Positions 1-7,227 of a DNA stretch of 11,919 nucleotides are shown here, piece after piece. The DNA is from an uncultured Collinsella sp. Its GTDB lineage: Bacteria > Actinomycetota > Coriobacteriia > Coriobacteriales > Coriobacteriaceae. The stretch is from positions 1-11,919 of the forward strand of contig CALDBJ010000115.1 of NCBI GenBank assembly GCA_937937835.1. The letters run 5' to 3'. Position numbers and translations under genes: made by a program. Below the pieces are notes generated by a model. The model ran no database searches. It had not been told where the DNA came from and saw only the letters and a list, made by a program, of their open reading frames with translations. Position 1 is the first letter of the stretch; every line of letters begins with the position of its first letter.

Positions 1-60
1 TTCGTTAAACGGGCGCTAGGGCGTCACCCTTACACCAACATTTTCGACGCGATCTTCTGA
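1..60 (+). CDS. C-terminal end of an unidentified protein (partial)
   Basis: An open frame runs in from the left edge and stops at a TGA at 58-60, giving 19 residues that end in HPYTNIFDAIF. The residue mix (aromatic, basic and hydrophobic) looks like a genuine protein tail, but it is too short to place in a family. The next 36 bases are AT-rich and carry two more in-frame stops, as expected just after a gene. It points toward the minus-strand glycosyltransferase run. It could also be a chance open stretch. Confidence 0.3.
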   Translation, partial: FVKRALGRHPYTNIFDAIF

Positions 61-96
61 GTCAAACCGAGCACATAAGCGAACCAATTTAATTAA

Positions 97-228
97 TACG
101 GCCACCTAAAAAATCCTGACACACGTTTTCGATATGACAAGAGCTACTTGAACGAGGAGTACTTGAACCCCACCGCTCTTGCAGCTCTTGAGAAAACTTT
201 GCCGGATCTTGGAATTACTTCGCTCTAA
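97..228 (+). pseudogene. Orphan 3' remnant of an unidentified gene
   Basis: From just after a TAA at 94-96, a frame of 43 residues reads to a TAA at 226-228. It ends in LEKTLPDLGITSL and contains two YLN triplets encoded by a 9-base direct repeat at 145-153 and 160-168. The composition (TAC, GAG, AAC, CCC, ACC codons) looks like coding DNA, yet no ATG, or start with a ribosome binding site, is visible. It is in the same frame as the tail ending at 60, with three stops between. The stop overlaps the stop codon of the converging glycosyltransferase gene at 225-227. I read it as the 3' stump of a gene whose 5' part was lost, perhaps when the glycosyltransferase block was exchanged. I do not recognise the family, and a chance open frame is possible. 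Confidence 0.3.
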
Positions 229-2711
229 AGCGAGAAATACTCACTGTCGGAGGATAGGTTTGGTCCGAGCCACGGGTCGCCATCGAGGAAGAGCTCAGGC
301 CAGCGCTGCATGAACAGCGCCTGCTCACGCTTCCAGCGGCGCAGCTTTTCCTCGTTGGCCTCTTCCCTGCCGCGCGAGGTGAACTCGTAGTGGTACAGCT
401 CGGCATGGGGCGTAAAGATGGCGCGGTAGCCGGCCTCCCACACGCGCAGGCAAAAGTCAGCGTCGTTAAAACCGACGGCGAATTCCTCGTTATAGCCTCC
501 GACCTGTTCAAATACGTCGCGTCGCACCATCTGGCAGGCGCCCGTTACGGCGCTAAAGTTGCCCGGGCGCACAGCGCGGGCAAGATAGCCCTCGCGCTTT
601 GCCGAGAAGTCCTGGTTGGCATGGGCAAGTGCTCCACGCACGCCAACCAAAATGCCGGCATGCTGCACCAGATGATCGGCAAAGTAGAGTTTGGCGCCCA
701 CCACGCCCGCATCGGGACGCTGCAGATAGCCCATCATCTCTTCGATAAAGTCGGGGCTTATGACCTCGGTATCGTTGTTGAGCAGCAGCAGGTAGTCGCC
801 CTTGGCATGCTCCACGCCAAAGTTAATGATCTGGGAGTAATTGAACTCACCCGGCCAGTACACAACGCGCGCGATACCCTTGCCTTCGGATGCCGCAGCC
901 ACGCGCTCTGGCAGGGTTTCGTAATACGCAAACGTCTCCGGGGCTTCGCTGTTGTTCTCCACCAAGACGATCTCGTAATTGGCATACGTTGCCTTCTGAG
1001 CGATCGACATCACGCAGGCATCGAGCGTCTCAATGTGATCCTTGGTGGGAATCACAATGCTCACCAGCGGCGCAGGCTCCGGCAGCGCATAGCGCATGCG
1101 GTAGACAAACGGCGTCTCGGTCTCCTCGACCGTTCCGCAAATGCCCAGCGTGTTAAAGTGGCGCTGAAGCGCAAGGCGCCCGGCTTCAATAGCATACGGC
1201 TTGCTATCGGCAGAGCCATCGGCGGTCGATCCCGGATGAACGCGCCAGTGATACAGCACGTGCGCAACATGCTCAAAGCGCGCGCCCGCTGCAAGACAGC
1301 GAAGCGTCAGGTCGTAGTCCTGGGCACCCGCAACGTCTTCTGGGGACATGCCAATACGATCGATAAGCGCCTTCTCCACCATCAGGAAATGCGTCACACA
1401 GTTATGGCTATAGAGCAGGTCGGCGTTGAGCTTGGTCTTAAAGACCGGCTGACCCCACTCCCCCGTTTTCTGAAACATGTCCTCGTCGCAGAACAGGACC
1501 TGGGGGCGCTCGCCCTCGGCCGCCTTATTCAGCGCGGAAACATACTGGAATAACGCGTCCGGTTCCAGAATGTCGTCATGGTCCAAGAACGCGATGTAGT
1601 CTCCAGCCGCCTGCTGAATACCAGCGTTGGTGTTGAGCACAATGCCGCCGTTGCCGGGCAGCTCAATGCGACGAACGCGCTCATCGTTGGCACTTGCTGC
1701 AAGATTGGCCACCGCGTCCCATTCGGGCGAGGCGTCCATAAGCAGCAATTCCCAGTTGTCATAGCTCTGGGCTAGCACCGAGTCCAGCAGCTCGCGCAGG
1801 TAGACCCGATCAGTCTTGTAGCACGGCACCACAATGCTCACGAGCGGTCTATAGGCAAAGGCCGCCGAAGCGACACGCTGGCACGCCAAATCGCCCGGCT
1901 TTGCGCGATGTTGCTCAAACCAACGTCGATAAGCTGCGTCGTCTGCACGCGCGTCCTTCATGCGGTTCCAGCTGTCATCGAACATGCCGTTGTACAGGCG
2001 ACCATCCATGGCGCAAAACCCGCTTTGGATCCGCTCTGTGGGATCGTTCACGATCGCGACAAAATCTCGTATATCCTGAGGCATCTCAACACTCAGATAC
2101 GTTTTATTGACGCGGCAACCGTTGCGCTGGGGAACATCGACCTGCGATTCAAACACATGCACGGTGACATCGATGGCATTCATATGCGTATCAAAGATCT
2201 GGAGCTCAGGTGCGCACTGGGGGTCTCCAGCCCAGGTAACCTCATAGCGCCACACCGCGCCGGCGTCTGCCGGCAAATAGCGAATGGCATCGATCTCGTA
2301 GCGACCGCAGCATTCGCCACGCTGCGCATCGCGGATAAGCGCGCACAGCGAAGGCTTTGCTTTGTAGTTAATCTTGGATTCCAGCTTGGCCACGCGGCTA
2401 CCAAGGCGAATGGAGCCCAACCTTTGGCCATCGGATGCAAAAACGACATCCATCGACGAGTCATCCAAAAACGGAAGCACCAAGACAGCGAGCTCGCGCT
2501 CGTAATCGGAAACGGAAGGGCAAAGCGCCAGCACACGGCCATGATCGACCGGGAGCACCAGCGACGGCACACAAGAACCGCTCGTCGTCGCATGGGCAAA
2601 CGCTTGAGAACCCTCCTGCTCAATAAGCGCAGCGACATCCTGACCGGCAAAACGAAGCAGCACAAACAGACGGCCCTGACTGCGGCAAAGTGCCAAACGC
2701 TTGATACTCAT
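225..2711 (-). CDS. Large two-domain family 2 glycosyltransferase
   Basis: An 828-residue cytoplasmic enzyme with two GT-A fold glycosyltransferase domains in series. The first spans about residues 289-490, opening VSIVVPCYK and carrying DHDD at 377-380 for nucleotide-sugar/metal binding and QDYDL near 464-468. The second spans about 548-778, opening VSIVIPTKD with NNDTE at 645-649 and NDADF at 749-753. This second domain resembles the RfbC/WsaE-type rhamnosyltransferase-like group (COG1216). Residues 1-285 are mixed strand-rich sequence that I cannot assign. No membrane segment is obvious. The ATG directly abuts the TAG of the upstream gene (no gap), with GAGAAG a few bases earlier, so translational coupling is likely. 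It is the last gene of the five-gene run. Two catalytic domains suggest that it adds two sugars or a repeating pair. Donor and acceptor are unknown. Confidence 0.88.
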   Translation of the reverse strand: MSIKRLALCRSQGRLFVLLRFAGQDVAALIEQEGSQAFAHATTSGSCVPSLVLPVDHGRVLALCPSVSDYERELAVLVLPFLDDSSMDVVFASDGQRLGSIRLGSRVAKLESKINYKAKPSLCALIRDAQRGECCGRYEIDAIRYLPADAGAVWRYEVTWAGDPQCAPELQIFDTHMNAIDVTVHVFESQVDVPQRNGCRVNKTYLSVEMPQDIRDFVAIVNDPTERIQSGFCAMDGRLYNGMFDDSWNRMKDARADDAAYRRWFEQHRAKPGDLACQRVASAAFAYRPLVSIVVPCYKTDRVYLRELLDSVLAQSYDNWELLLMDASPEWDAVANLAASANDERVRRIELPGNGGIVLNTNAGIQQAAGDYIAFLDHDDILEPDALFQYVSALNKAAEGERPQVLFCDEDMFQKTGEWGQPVFKTKLNADLLYSHNCVTHFLMVEKALIDRIGMSPEDVAGAQDYDLTLRCLAAGARFEHVAHVLYHWRVHPGSTADGSADSKPYAIEAGRLALQRHFNTLGICGTVEETETPFVYRMRYALPEPAPLVSIVIPTKDHIETLDACVMSIAQKATYANYEIVLVENNSEAPETFAYYETLPERVAAASEGKGIARVVYWPGEFNYSQIINFGVEHAKGDYLLLLNNDTEVISPDFIEEMMGYLQRPDAGVVGAKLYFADHLVQHAGILVGVRGALAHANQDFSAKREGYLARAVRPGNFSAVTGACQMVRRDVFEQVGGYNEEFAVGFNDADFCLRVWEAGYRAIFTPHAELYHYEFTSRGREEANEEKLRRWKREQALFMQRWPELFLDGDPWLGPNLSSDSEYFSL

Positions 2712-3779
2712 CTACACTTCTCGCTTTCCCAGGGCGTTCGCCGCCATGCGCTTGCAGGCACCCAGACGCCCAAACCTCAAGACGTCGTAATCGAACATGA
2801 GCTTTTTGCACGCACGGGCATTGGGGGCCTTACTGGTAAGCGCCGCGCGCACCATAGCGGCAACAGACGGGGCACATTGTGCAAGCGCAGCATCGCTACC
2901 CACAGCAGAACCGGCAAGCGCTGTGGCAACGGCAGCAAACACCTTGCCGCAGTCCGAACCCAGCAACCTGAGCGCATCGTACAGCACCAGATCGCATAGG
3001 AAGTACGCCAGGTCCTCGGCATGCTGGACATCGAGACCGTCGCGCTGCCAGTCAGCCAGCACCGCGGAGTAAATCTTCACGTGCTCCAGCAGGCGCGTCT
3101 CGTCGTCGTAGCGCATGGTGTCCATGAGCGAACCCTTGCGCGCCACGCGGTAGTCATACAGCTTGTTCGAGATAAGCGCGGTCTTGTGCGAACGACCGTA
3201 CACGGCAAAATCGAAGACCTGGTCCTCGCCGTACTTAACGGTTTCGTCGAACACGATCCCGTTGCCCAGCAAAAACTCACGCTTGCAGGCGGTGCGCCAT
3301 GCAAAGGGGCGAGATGCTTCCTTAAACAGCAAGTCAGAGTTATAGCCTTCAAACGACACATCGCGCGGGCTCAGCACATAGTTAAGCCACGGATACCCCG
3401 CCTCCAGCGGATACGGGTTCGCGCCAAAGGTCAAAACGTCGCAGCCCTCGCGCTCAAAGGCATCTACGATCACACGGCACGCATCGGGCGTAAATCGGTC
3501 GTCGGAATCCAAGAACGCGACGATAGGCGCCGTGGACGCGGCGATGCCTGCATTACGTGCACTCGACAGGCCGCCGTTGAGCTTATCGACCAGCATAAAG
3601 CGCGCGTCCTTTTCGCAATAGGCAGCCGCAATATCGCGCGAACCGTCTGGCGAGCCATCGTTAACCAGCACGCCTTCCCAATCGGGCATGTCCTGCGCAA
3701 GCAGGGAGTCCAAGCACCAGGCCAGACACTCCTCCACTTTATAGATGGGAACGACAACGGAAATCTTGGGGGTAGCCAT
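2712..3779 (-). CDS. Family 2 glycosyltransferase, type B'
   Basis: A 355-residue GT2 enzyme. The N-terminal GT-A domain has ISVVVPIYK at 6-14, VNDGSPDGS at 39-47 and DSDD at 91-94 as the DXD metal/nucleotide-sugar site, followed by ARNAG at 74-78. A GED at 184-186 is in the place where these enzymes usually keep the catalytic base. The C-terminal third is helical and Ala/Leu rich, probably for acceptor or membrane-surface contact. I chose the ATG at 3779 rather than the GTG at 3785: AGGAG at 3789-3793 lies 9 bases from the ATG but only 3 from the GTG. It starts 12 bases after the type A' gene, and its TAG abuts the ATG of the next gene, so it is almost surely co-transcribed. Its nearest relative in the window is the gene at 4985-6025. 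The sugar transferred is not predictable. Confidence 0.88.
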   Translation of the reverse strand: MATPKISVVVPIYKVEECLAWCLDSLLAQDMPDWEGVLVNDGSPDGSRDIAAAYCEKDARFMLVDKLNGGLSSARNAGIAASTAPIVAFLDSDDRFTPDACRVIVDAFEREGCDVLTFGANPYPLEAGYPWLNYVLSPRDVSFEGYNSDLLFKEASRPFAWRTACKREFLLGNGIVFDETVKYGEDQVFDFAVYGRSHKTALISNKLYDYRVARKGSLMDTMRYDDETRLLEHVKIYSAVLADWQRDGLDVQHAEDLAYFLCDLVLYDALRLLGSDCGKVFAAVATALAGSAVGSDAALAQCAPSVAAMVRAALTSKAPNARACKKLMFDYDVLRFGRLGACKRMAANALGKREV

Positions 3780-3788
3780 AGTCACTCG

Positions 3789-3793
3789 CTCCT
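3789..3793 (-). promoter_or_regulatory. Ribosome binding site that sets the start at 3779
   Basis: AGGAG on the minus strand, overlapping the TAG stop of the upstream gene (3792-3794). The 9-base spacing favours the ATG at 3779 over the GTG at 3785. The overlap with the stop suggests that the two genes are translationally coupled. Confidence 0.6.
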
Positions 3794-4910
3794 ACTGTGC
3801 GGCCGGAACGTCATCGGGGTGCGGGTTGTCGCCGTAGGCGCGCTGATACGTCAGCACGCGCCAGACCAGCGGCAGGCCGCCAATCTTAAAGTAATGCTTA
3901 AACGTATTGAGCTTGCCCGGCTTCTTAAAGTCAAAGCGCGAATCGATATAGGCGCGGGGCGACTTGACCATCAGGCGCAAATCGGTCTCGCCGCGTGGAT
4001 CAAACAGCGACAGGTCAAAGCGACCGGCATCCCAGTCGGCCTTGAGCTCGGGTGAAGCCTTCTCCCAAAACTGCCCACGCAGCTCATCGACCAGGCGCTC
4101 ATCATTCCAACGGTACGTATCGACCTTCATGCGCATTAAAATGCCCTGGAGCTGAGCCTTGAGCTCGGGACGCTCGTCCAAAAAGCGCTGCATCTCGGCA
4201 TATTCGTCGCATACGCAAAACACCTTGTTGGGCGAATTAACGGAGCTCTTCTCGTTATCCTGGCGATAGCACAAAATGGGGTCCGCAATAAACGCGGCAC
4301 GCTCGGCGCAAGCCCAAACCTTAAAGTTAAAGCCTGCGTCCTGATACGAGGCGCCCGGCGTGGAGAGAAAGCGAACCTGATTGTCGTTGAGGAACTCGCG
4401 TCGATAGATAGCCGACCAAATGGAAGGTTTGCGGTAGAAAATTCCCGGGCGATCGACGGGGCGATACGCGGCGCCCGTCATATGCTCGTCGATAATCCCA
4501 AACAGCTCACGGCGTTCGCTGGGCGTGGACCAATACAGGTAAAAGTCGCCCTTTACCACATCGGCATGCTCAGCATCGGCCTTGGCGACCAGCTTTTGGA
4601 GTGAATCCTCAAACATAAAGTCGTCGGACTCAAGGATGCCCACGTACTCGCCACGCGCCATCTCCAGGCCGCGGTTCATCGAGTCGCCGTAGCCGCTGTT
4701 GGCTTTGTCGATCATCTTTACACGGGGGTCGCGCTCCATGTACTCGCGGATGATATCCGGCGAGCTATCGGTGGAGCCGTCATTGATGCAGATGATCTCG
4801 ATGTCCTTGAGCGTCTGAGTCACGGCAGAATCGAGGCACTCGCGCAGGTAGCGTTCGACATTGCAAATAGGGACAAGCAGCGAAACTTTAGGGGTATCAG
4901 AGTTCTGCAA
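3792..4910 (-). CDS. Family 2 glycosyltransferase, type A'
   Basis: A 372-residue GT2 enzyme starting at TTG (4908-4910), supported by an ideal AGGAGG five bases upstream. The GT-A domain shows VSLLVPICN at 9-17, CINDGSTD at 41-48 and ESDD at 94-97 as the DXD-like site. It continues with KPSIW at 161-165, PGASYQD at 185-191 and YRQDNE at 215-220, which are shared with the paralogue at 6032-7135. From the N-terminal NV to DDFM the two agree at about 75 of 83 aligned residues by my count; beyond residue 240 they differ widely. The C-terminal part (about 240-372) is basic and aromatic, and may bind a lipid-linked acceptor. The gene follows a 74-base gap, the only sizeable gap in the run, and may have its own promoter. 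The substrate is unknown. Confidence 0.88.
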   Translation of the reverse strand: MQNSDTPKVSLLVPICNVERYLRECLDSAVTQTLKDIEIICINDGSTDSSPDIIREYMERDPRVKMIDKANSGYGDSMNRGLEMARGEYVGILESDDFMFEDSLQKLVAKADAEHADVVKGDFYLYWSTPSERRELFGIIDEHMTGAAYRPVDRPGIFYRKPSIWSAIYRREFLNDNQVRFLSTPGASYQDAGFNFKVWACAERAAFIADPILCYRQDNEKSSVNSPNKVFCVCDEYAEMQRFLDERPELKAQLQGILMRMKVDTYRWNDERLVDELRGQFWEKASPELKADWDAGRFDLSLFDPRGETDLRLMVKSPRAYIDSRFDFKKPGKLNTFKHYFKIGGLPLVWRVLTYQRAYGDNPHPDDVPAAQ

Positions 4911-4915
4911 GAGAA

Positions 4916-4921
4916 CCTCCT
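4916..4921 (-). promoter_or_regulatory. Consensus ribosome binding site for a TTG start
   Basis: AGGAGG on the minus strand with a five-base gap to the TTG at 4908-4910. No ATG or GTG in the same frame fits this site as well, so it decides the start of the type A' gene. A strong site paired with a weak start codon may tune expression. Confidence 0.65.
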
Positions 4922-4950
4922 GTTGGATAGCGTGTAACAGGGTTATTTTA
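4919..4950 (-). promoter_or_regulatory. Possible promoter core and 5' inverted repeat before the type A' gene
   Basis: In the 74-base gap the minus strand carries TAAAAT (4950 to 4945), a fair -10 match, but no good -35 at normal spacing. Just downstream is an inverted repeat, CCTGTT (4941-4936) and AACAGG (4924-4919), with an 11-base loop. Its second arm runs into the AGGAGG ribosome binding site. If the promoter is real, the transcript would begin with this hairpin, which could partly mask the site. The short arms make chance a real alternative. Confidence 0.22.
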
Positions 4951-4984
4951 GCAGCCGAGTTGCGGCGGGCGGCAGCGCTTGGAA

Positions 4985-6025
4985 TTAGATAAAGCGCTCC
5001 AGGCAGGCTTTGAAACCGCGAGTCGAAAGATAGAATAGTGTGGCGTCTGCCATCGAAACGCCCAAGGTCGCCGCAACGAGCTTGTGGGCAACACGGCGAA
5101 CGGCGCCCTTAGCAGGCATATCCGTCCACGCCGTTCCCAAAAACGTCGTGAGATCCATGTTGACGCGAGCGGCTACACGGCGGTAGTCGTTAGCGTCCAA
5201 GCGTGCCAAATCAAACACGATAAGGTCCAGGAACCAGGTGATCAGCTCGCCGGGACACAGGTCCAAAAGATCGTAGGCCGCCCAGTCTTCCAAGATCTCC
5301 TCGAGCATCCTCATGTGGGCGTCAAGCTTTTTGGCGCGAGCCTCGGCACTGTTGAACTCGTGCGTCGCCGATTCGCTCTCCATCACGTAGTGGTAGAACT
5401 CGTCCGGCATGACGACGGTCTTGCGGGCAAGCGCATAAGCCGCAAATTGGAAGACGACATCCTCGCCCAAAGCCAAACCGGGGGCGAAGCGTATGCCTTC
5501 GCGATTGAGCAGCTCGCGCGAAAAGGCCGCACGGCAAGCATAGGGCTGCGCATTTGAATGGAACAGCAGTTGGGGATCACGGGCGCCGAAGGTACCAGCT
5601 TTGGGGCTCATGAGTTGCTGAACGCGTTTGGGGGCAGCATCGGCAGGTTCACAGACGCCGCCAAAAACGGCGGCCTCGGCACCCGCAGACTCCATGGCAT
5701 GCAGCACGCGCTCGACCGTCTGGGCATCGATGTAATCGTCGGCGTCCACAAAAAAGACGGTCTCGCCCTCGGCGGCATCGATGCCGGCGTTTCGAGCGCA
5801 CGAGACACCCTCGCTTTTCTGGTCAATCACCAGCACACGTCCGTCGGTCTGTGCCATTTGATGCAAGACGCTCAGGGAATCATCAGTCGATCCGTCATTG
5901 ACACAAACGACCTGAATCGAGCGCTCGGACTGTGCCAACAGCGAGTCGAGGCATCGCTGAATCGAGCGTGCCGAGTTGTATACGGGAACGACGATGGTCG
6001 CTTTGGGGGTCGAAGCCTCTCCCAT
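4985..6025 (-). CDS. Family 2 glycosyltransferase, type B
   Basis: A 346-residue GT2 enzyme. The GT-A domain starts with TIVVPVYN at 10-17, then VNDGSTDDS at 42-50, CARNAG at 76-81 and DADD at 94-97 as the metal/nucleotide-sugar motif. GED at 187-189 matches the catalytic-base region of the type B' enzyme (GED 184-186). Both share a later helical patch (ITWFLDLIVFDLARL here, at about 262-276) and a Trp-containing helix before it, so they belong to one subfamily although the identity looks only moderate. The ATG at 6025 is preceded by a G-rich stretch (GGGGG, AGG) that overlaps the stop of the type A gene; the gap to that gene is six bases. It is probably co-transcribed with the type A gene and acts on the cytoplasmic side. 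The transferred sugar is unknown. Confidence 0.88.
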   Translation of the reverse strand: MGEASTPKATIVVPVYNSARSIQRCLDSLLAQSERSIQVVCVNDGSTDDSLSVLHQMAQTDGRVLVIDQKSEGVSCARNAGIDAAEGETVFFVDADDYIDAQTVERVLHAMESAGAEAAVFGGVCEPADAAPKRVQQLMSPKAGTFGARDPQLLFHSNAQPYACRAAFSRELLNREGIRFAPGLALGEDVVFQFAAYALARKTVVMPDEFYHYVMESESATHEFNSAEARAKKLDAHMRMLEEILEDWAAYDLLDLCPGELITWFLDLIVFDLARLDANDYRRVAARVNMDLTTFLGTAWTDMPAKGAVRRVAHKLVAATLGVSMADATLFYLSTRGFKACLERFI

Positions 6026-6031
6026 GTCGAC

Positions 6032-7135
6032 CTACCCCCTCAGCGATTCGATGAGGAAGGCGGCGACCACGCCTGGGCCTCCAACCGAGGCGTAGTATTT
6101 GGCGCGTCCCAGGGCGCCGTCCGTCGCAAAGTGCGGGTGCTCGTCCACCCAAGCTTCAGGGTCTTTGAGGATCGCAGCAAGATTCGCGCGCTTCCACGGC
6201 TTAAGGTCGTCCAGCGAAAAGTCTCCTGCGTCCAAGGAGGCCTGGAACTCCTTGGTCATCTGGACCAGGAACTCCTTATAGAACTTAGGCGCCAGGCGCA
6301 CGTAGTTCCACATGTACGAATCGTACTTAATAAGTTGATTGAACTTGAGCATGCGCGCGACGTCATCACTTGCGTGATTGCGAGCGTAATCCTCTCGGAT
6401 CCAGCGCTCGATCTCGGCATATTCGGCATTGACGCAAAAGACCTTGGCCGAAGAATTGACCGAGGAGTTCTCGTTGTCCTGGCGATACGAAAGTACGGCA
6501 TCGTGCAGGTAGACGGCCTTGTCGGCGCACGCGATCACCTTAAAGGCAAACGACGTGTCCTGGAAAGAGGCGCCCGGGGTCGGCAAGAACTTGATGCCGT
6601 TGCGCTCAAGAAAATCGCGACGGTACACGGCCGACCAAATCGACGGCTTTTGCTTAAAGAACTGCGTCGTGTCGCTCGGGTGCACCGGCTTGTCGCAGTC
6701 CTTGGCCTCAAACATCTCGTGCAGCGAACGGCGCTCCTCGGGCTTAGACCAGTAGAAATCAAAGTTCGCCTTCGCAAAGTCGGCATTATTGCTATCGGCG
6801 GCCGAGACAAGCTTTTCGAGTGCGTCGGGCGCCATAAAGTCATCGGACTCCAAGATGCCAACGTACTTGCCACGCGCCATCTCCAGGCCGTGGTTCATCG
6901 AGTCGCCGTAGCCGCTGTTGGCCTTGTCGATCATCTTGACGCGCCCATCGCGCTCCATATACTCGCGGATAATCGCCGGCGAGTTGTCGGTCGACCCGTC
7001 GTTAATGCAGATGATCTCAATATCCTTGAGCGTCTGCGCCAGGGCGGAATCGAGGCACTCGCGCAGGTAGCGCTGAACATTGTAAATGGGAATAAGCAGC
7101 GACAGAACAGGGCTGCCAGAGGCGTTAGTAGACAA
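6032..7135 (-). CDS. Family 2 glycosyltransferase, type A
   Basis: A 367-residue GT2 enzyme and first gene of the minus-strand run. It starts at TTG (7133-7135), five bases after AAGGAG. The GT-A domain has LSLLIPIYN at 11-19, CINDGSTD at 43-50, ANSGYGDSMN at 72-81 and ESDD at 96-99 (DXD-like). Family motifs follow: KPSIW at 163-167, PGASFQD at 187-193 and YRQDNE at 217-222. The C-terminal part (about 240-367) is rich in aromatic and charged residues and differs from the paralogue at 3792-4910, which fits a shared donor but different acceptor. That split is an inference. No transmembrane helix is clear. Transcription probably starts near 7192 from the promoter shared with the divergent acyltransferase gene. 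Confidence 0.88.
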   Translation of the reverse strand: MSTNASGSPVLSLLIPIYNVQRYLRECLDSALAQTLKDIEIICINDGSTDNSPAIIREYMERDGRVKMIDKANSGYGDSMNHGLEMARGKYVGILESDDFMAPDALEKLVSAADSNNADFAKANFDFYWSKPEERRSLHEMFEAKDCDKPVHPSDTTQFFKQKPSIWSAVYRRDFLERNGIKFLPTPGASFQDTSFAFKVIACADKAVYLHDAVLSYRQDNENSSVNSSAKVFCVNAEYAEIERWIREDYARNHASDDVARMLKFNQLIKYDSYMWNYVRLAPKFYKEFLVQMTKEFQASLDAGDFSLDDLKPWKRANLAAILKDPEAWVDEHPHFATDGALGRAKYYASVGGPGVVAAFLIESLRG

Positions 7136-7140
7136 ATGTG

Positions 7141-7146
7141 CTCCTT
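7141..7146 (-). promoter_or_regulatory. Ribosome binding site for the TTG start at 7135
   Basis: AAGGAG on the minus strand, five bases before TTG (7133-7135). It decides the start of the type A glycosyltransferase. The arrangement (strong site, five-base gap, TTG) is the same as at its paralogue at 4910. Confidence 0.6.
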
Positions 7147-7198
7147 AGGAAATACCTGTCGATAATGGTATCAAAGGGTCGTCCCGCTCGTGGGCGTT

Positions 7199-7227
7199 TA
7201 TATAATCTATGGAGCCCGCAGAGGCAA
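7199..7227 (-). promoter_or_regulatory. Likely promoter of the five-gene glycosyltransferase run
   Basis: On the minus strand TTGCCT (7227 to 7222) is followed after 17 bases by TATATA (7204 to 7199); TATAAA two bases further on is an alternative -10. Transcription would start near 7192, leaving a leader of roughly 57 bases to the TTG at 7135. The -10 overlaps that of the divergent gene. The match is moderate on both boxes. Confidence 0.4.
7201..7206 (+). promoter_or_regulatory. Consensus -10 box of the acyltransferase gene
   Basis: A perfect TATAAT lies 40 bases before the ATG at 7247, predicting a start near 7213 and a short leader. No convincing TTGACA-like box is present 16 to 18 bases upstream, so the promoter may be weak or need an activator. 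The -10 shares bases with the minus-strand promoter. Confidence 0.5.

Noticed and set aside
138..190. 8-base inverted repeat CAAGAGCT / AGCTCTTG
   Set aside because: The loop is 37 bases with no flanking T tract or known operator pattern; it is probably a by-product of repeated short coding words.
217..235. Small hairpin (TCGCT, loop, AGCGA) at the overlapping stop codons
   Set aside because: The stem is five base pairs with no T tract on either side, so I do not call it a terminator.
390..1553. Long plus-strand open frame opposite the large glycosyltransferase gene
   Set aside because: It lacks domain motifs, is rich in His/Arg/Ala as expected of a reversed G+C-rich coding strand, and lies wholly inside a clear two-domain GT2 gene.
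1908..4055. Two further long plus-strand frames (1908-2999 and 3021-4055)
   Set aside because: They cross gene borders of the opposite strand and show no recognisable motif; both are explained by codon bias of the minus-strand genes.
5558..7165. 535-codon plus-strand open frame
   Set aside because: It is antisense to two confident glycosyltransferase genes, has shadow-like Val/Arg/Leu-rich composition and no ribosome binding site.
7161..7172. GATA/TATC half-palindrome between the divergent genes
   Set aside because: Four-base arms are too short to support a regulator site.
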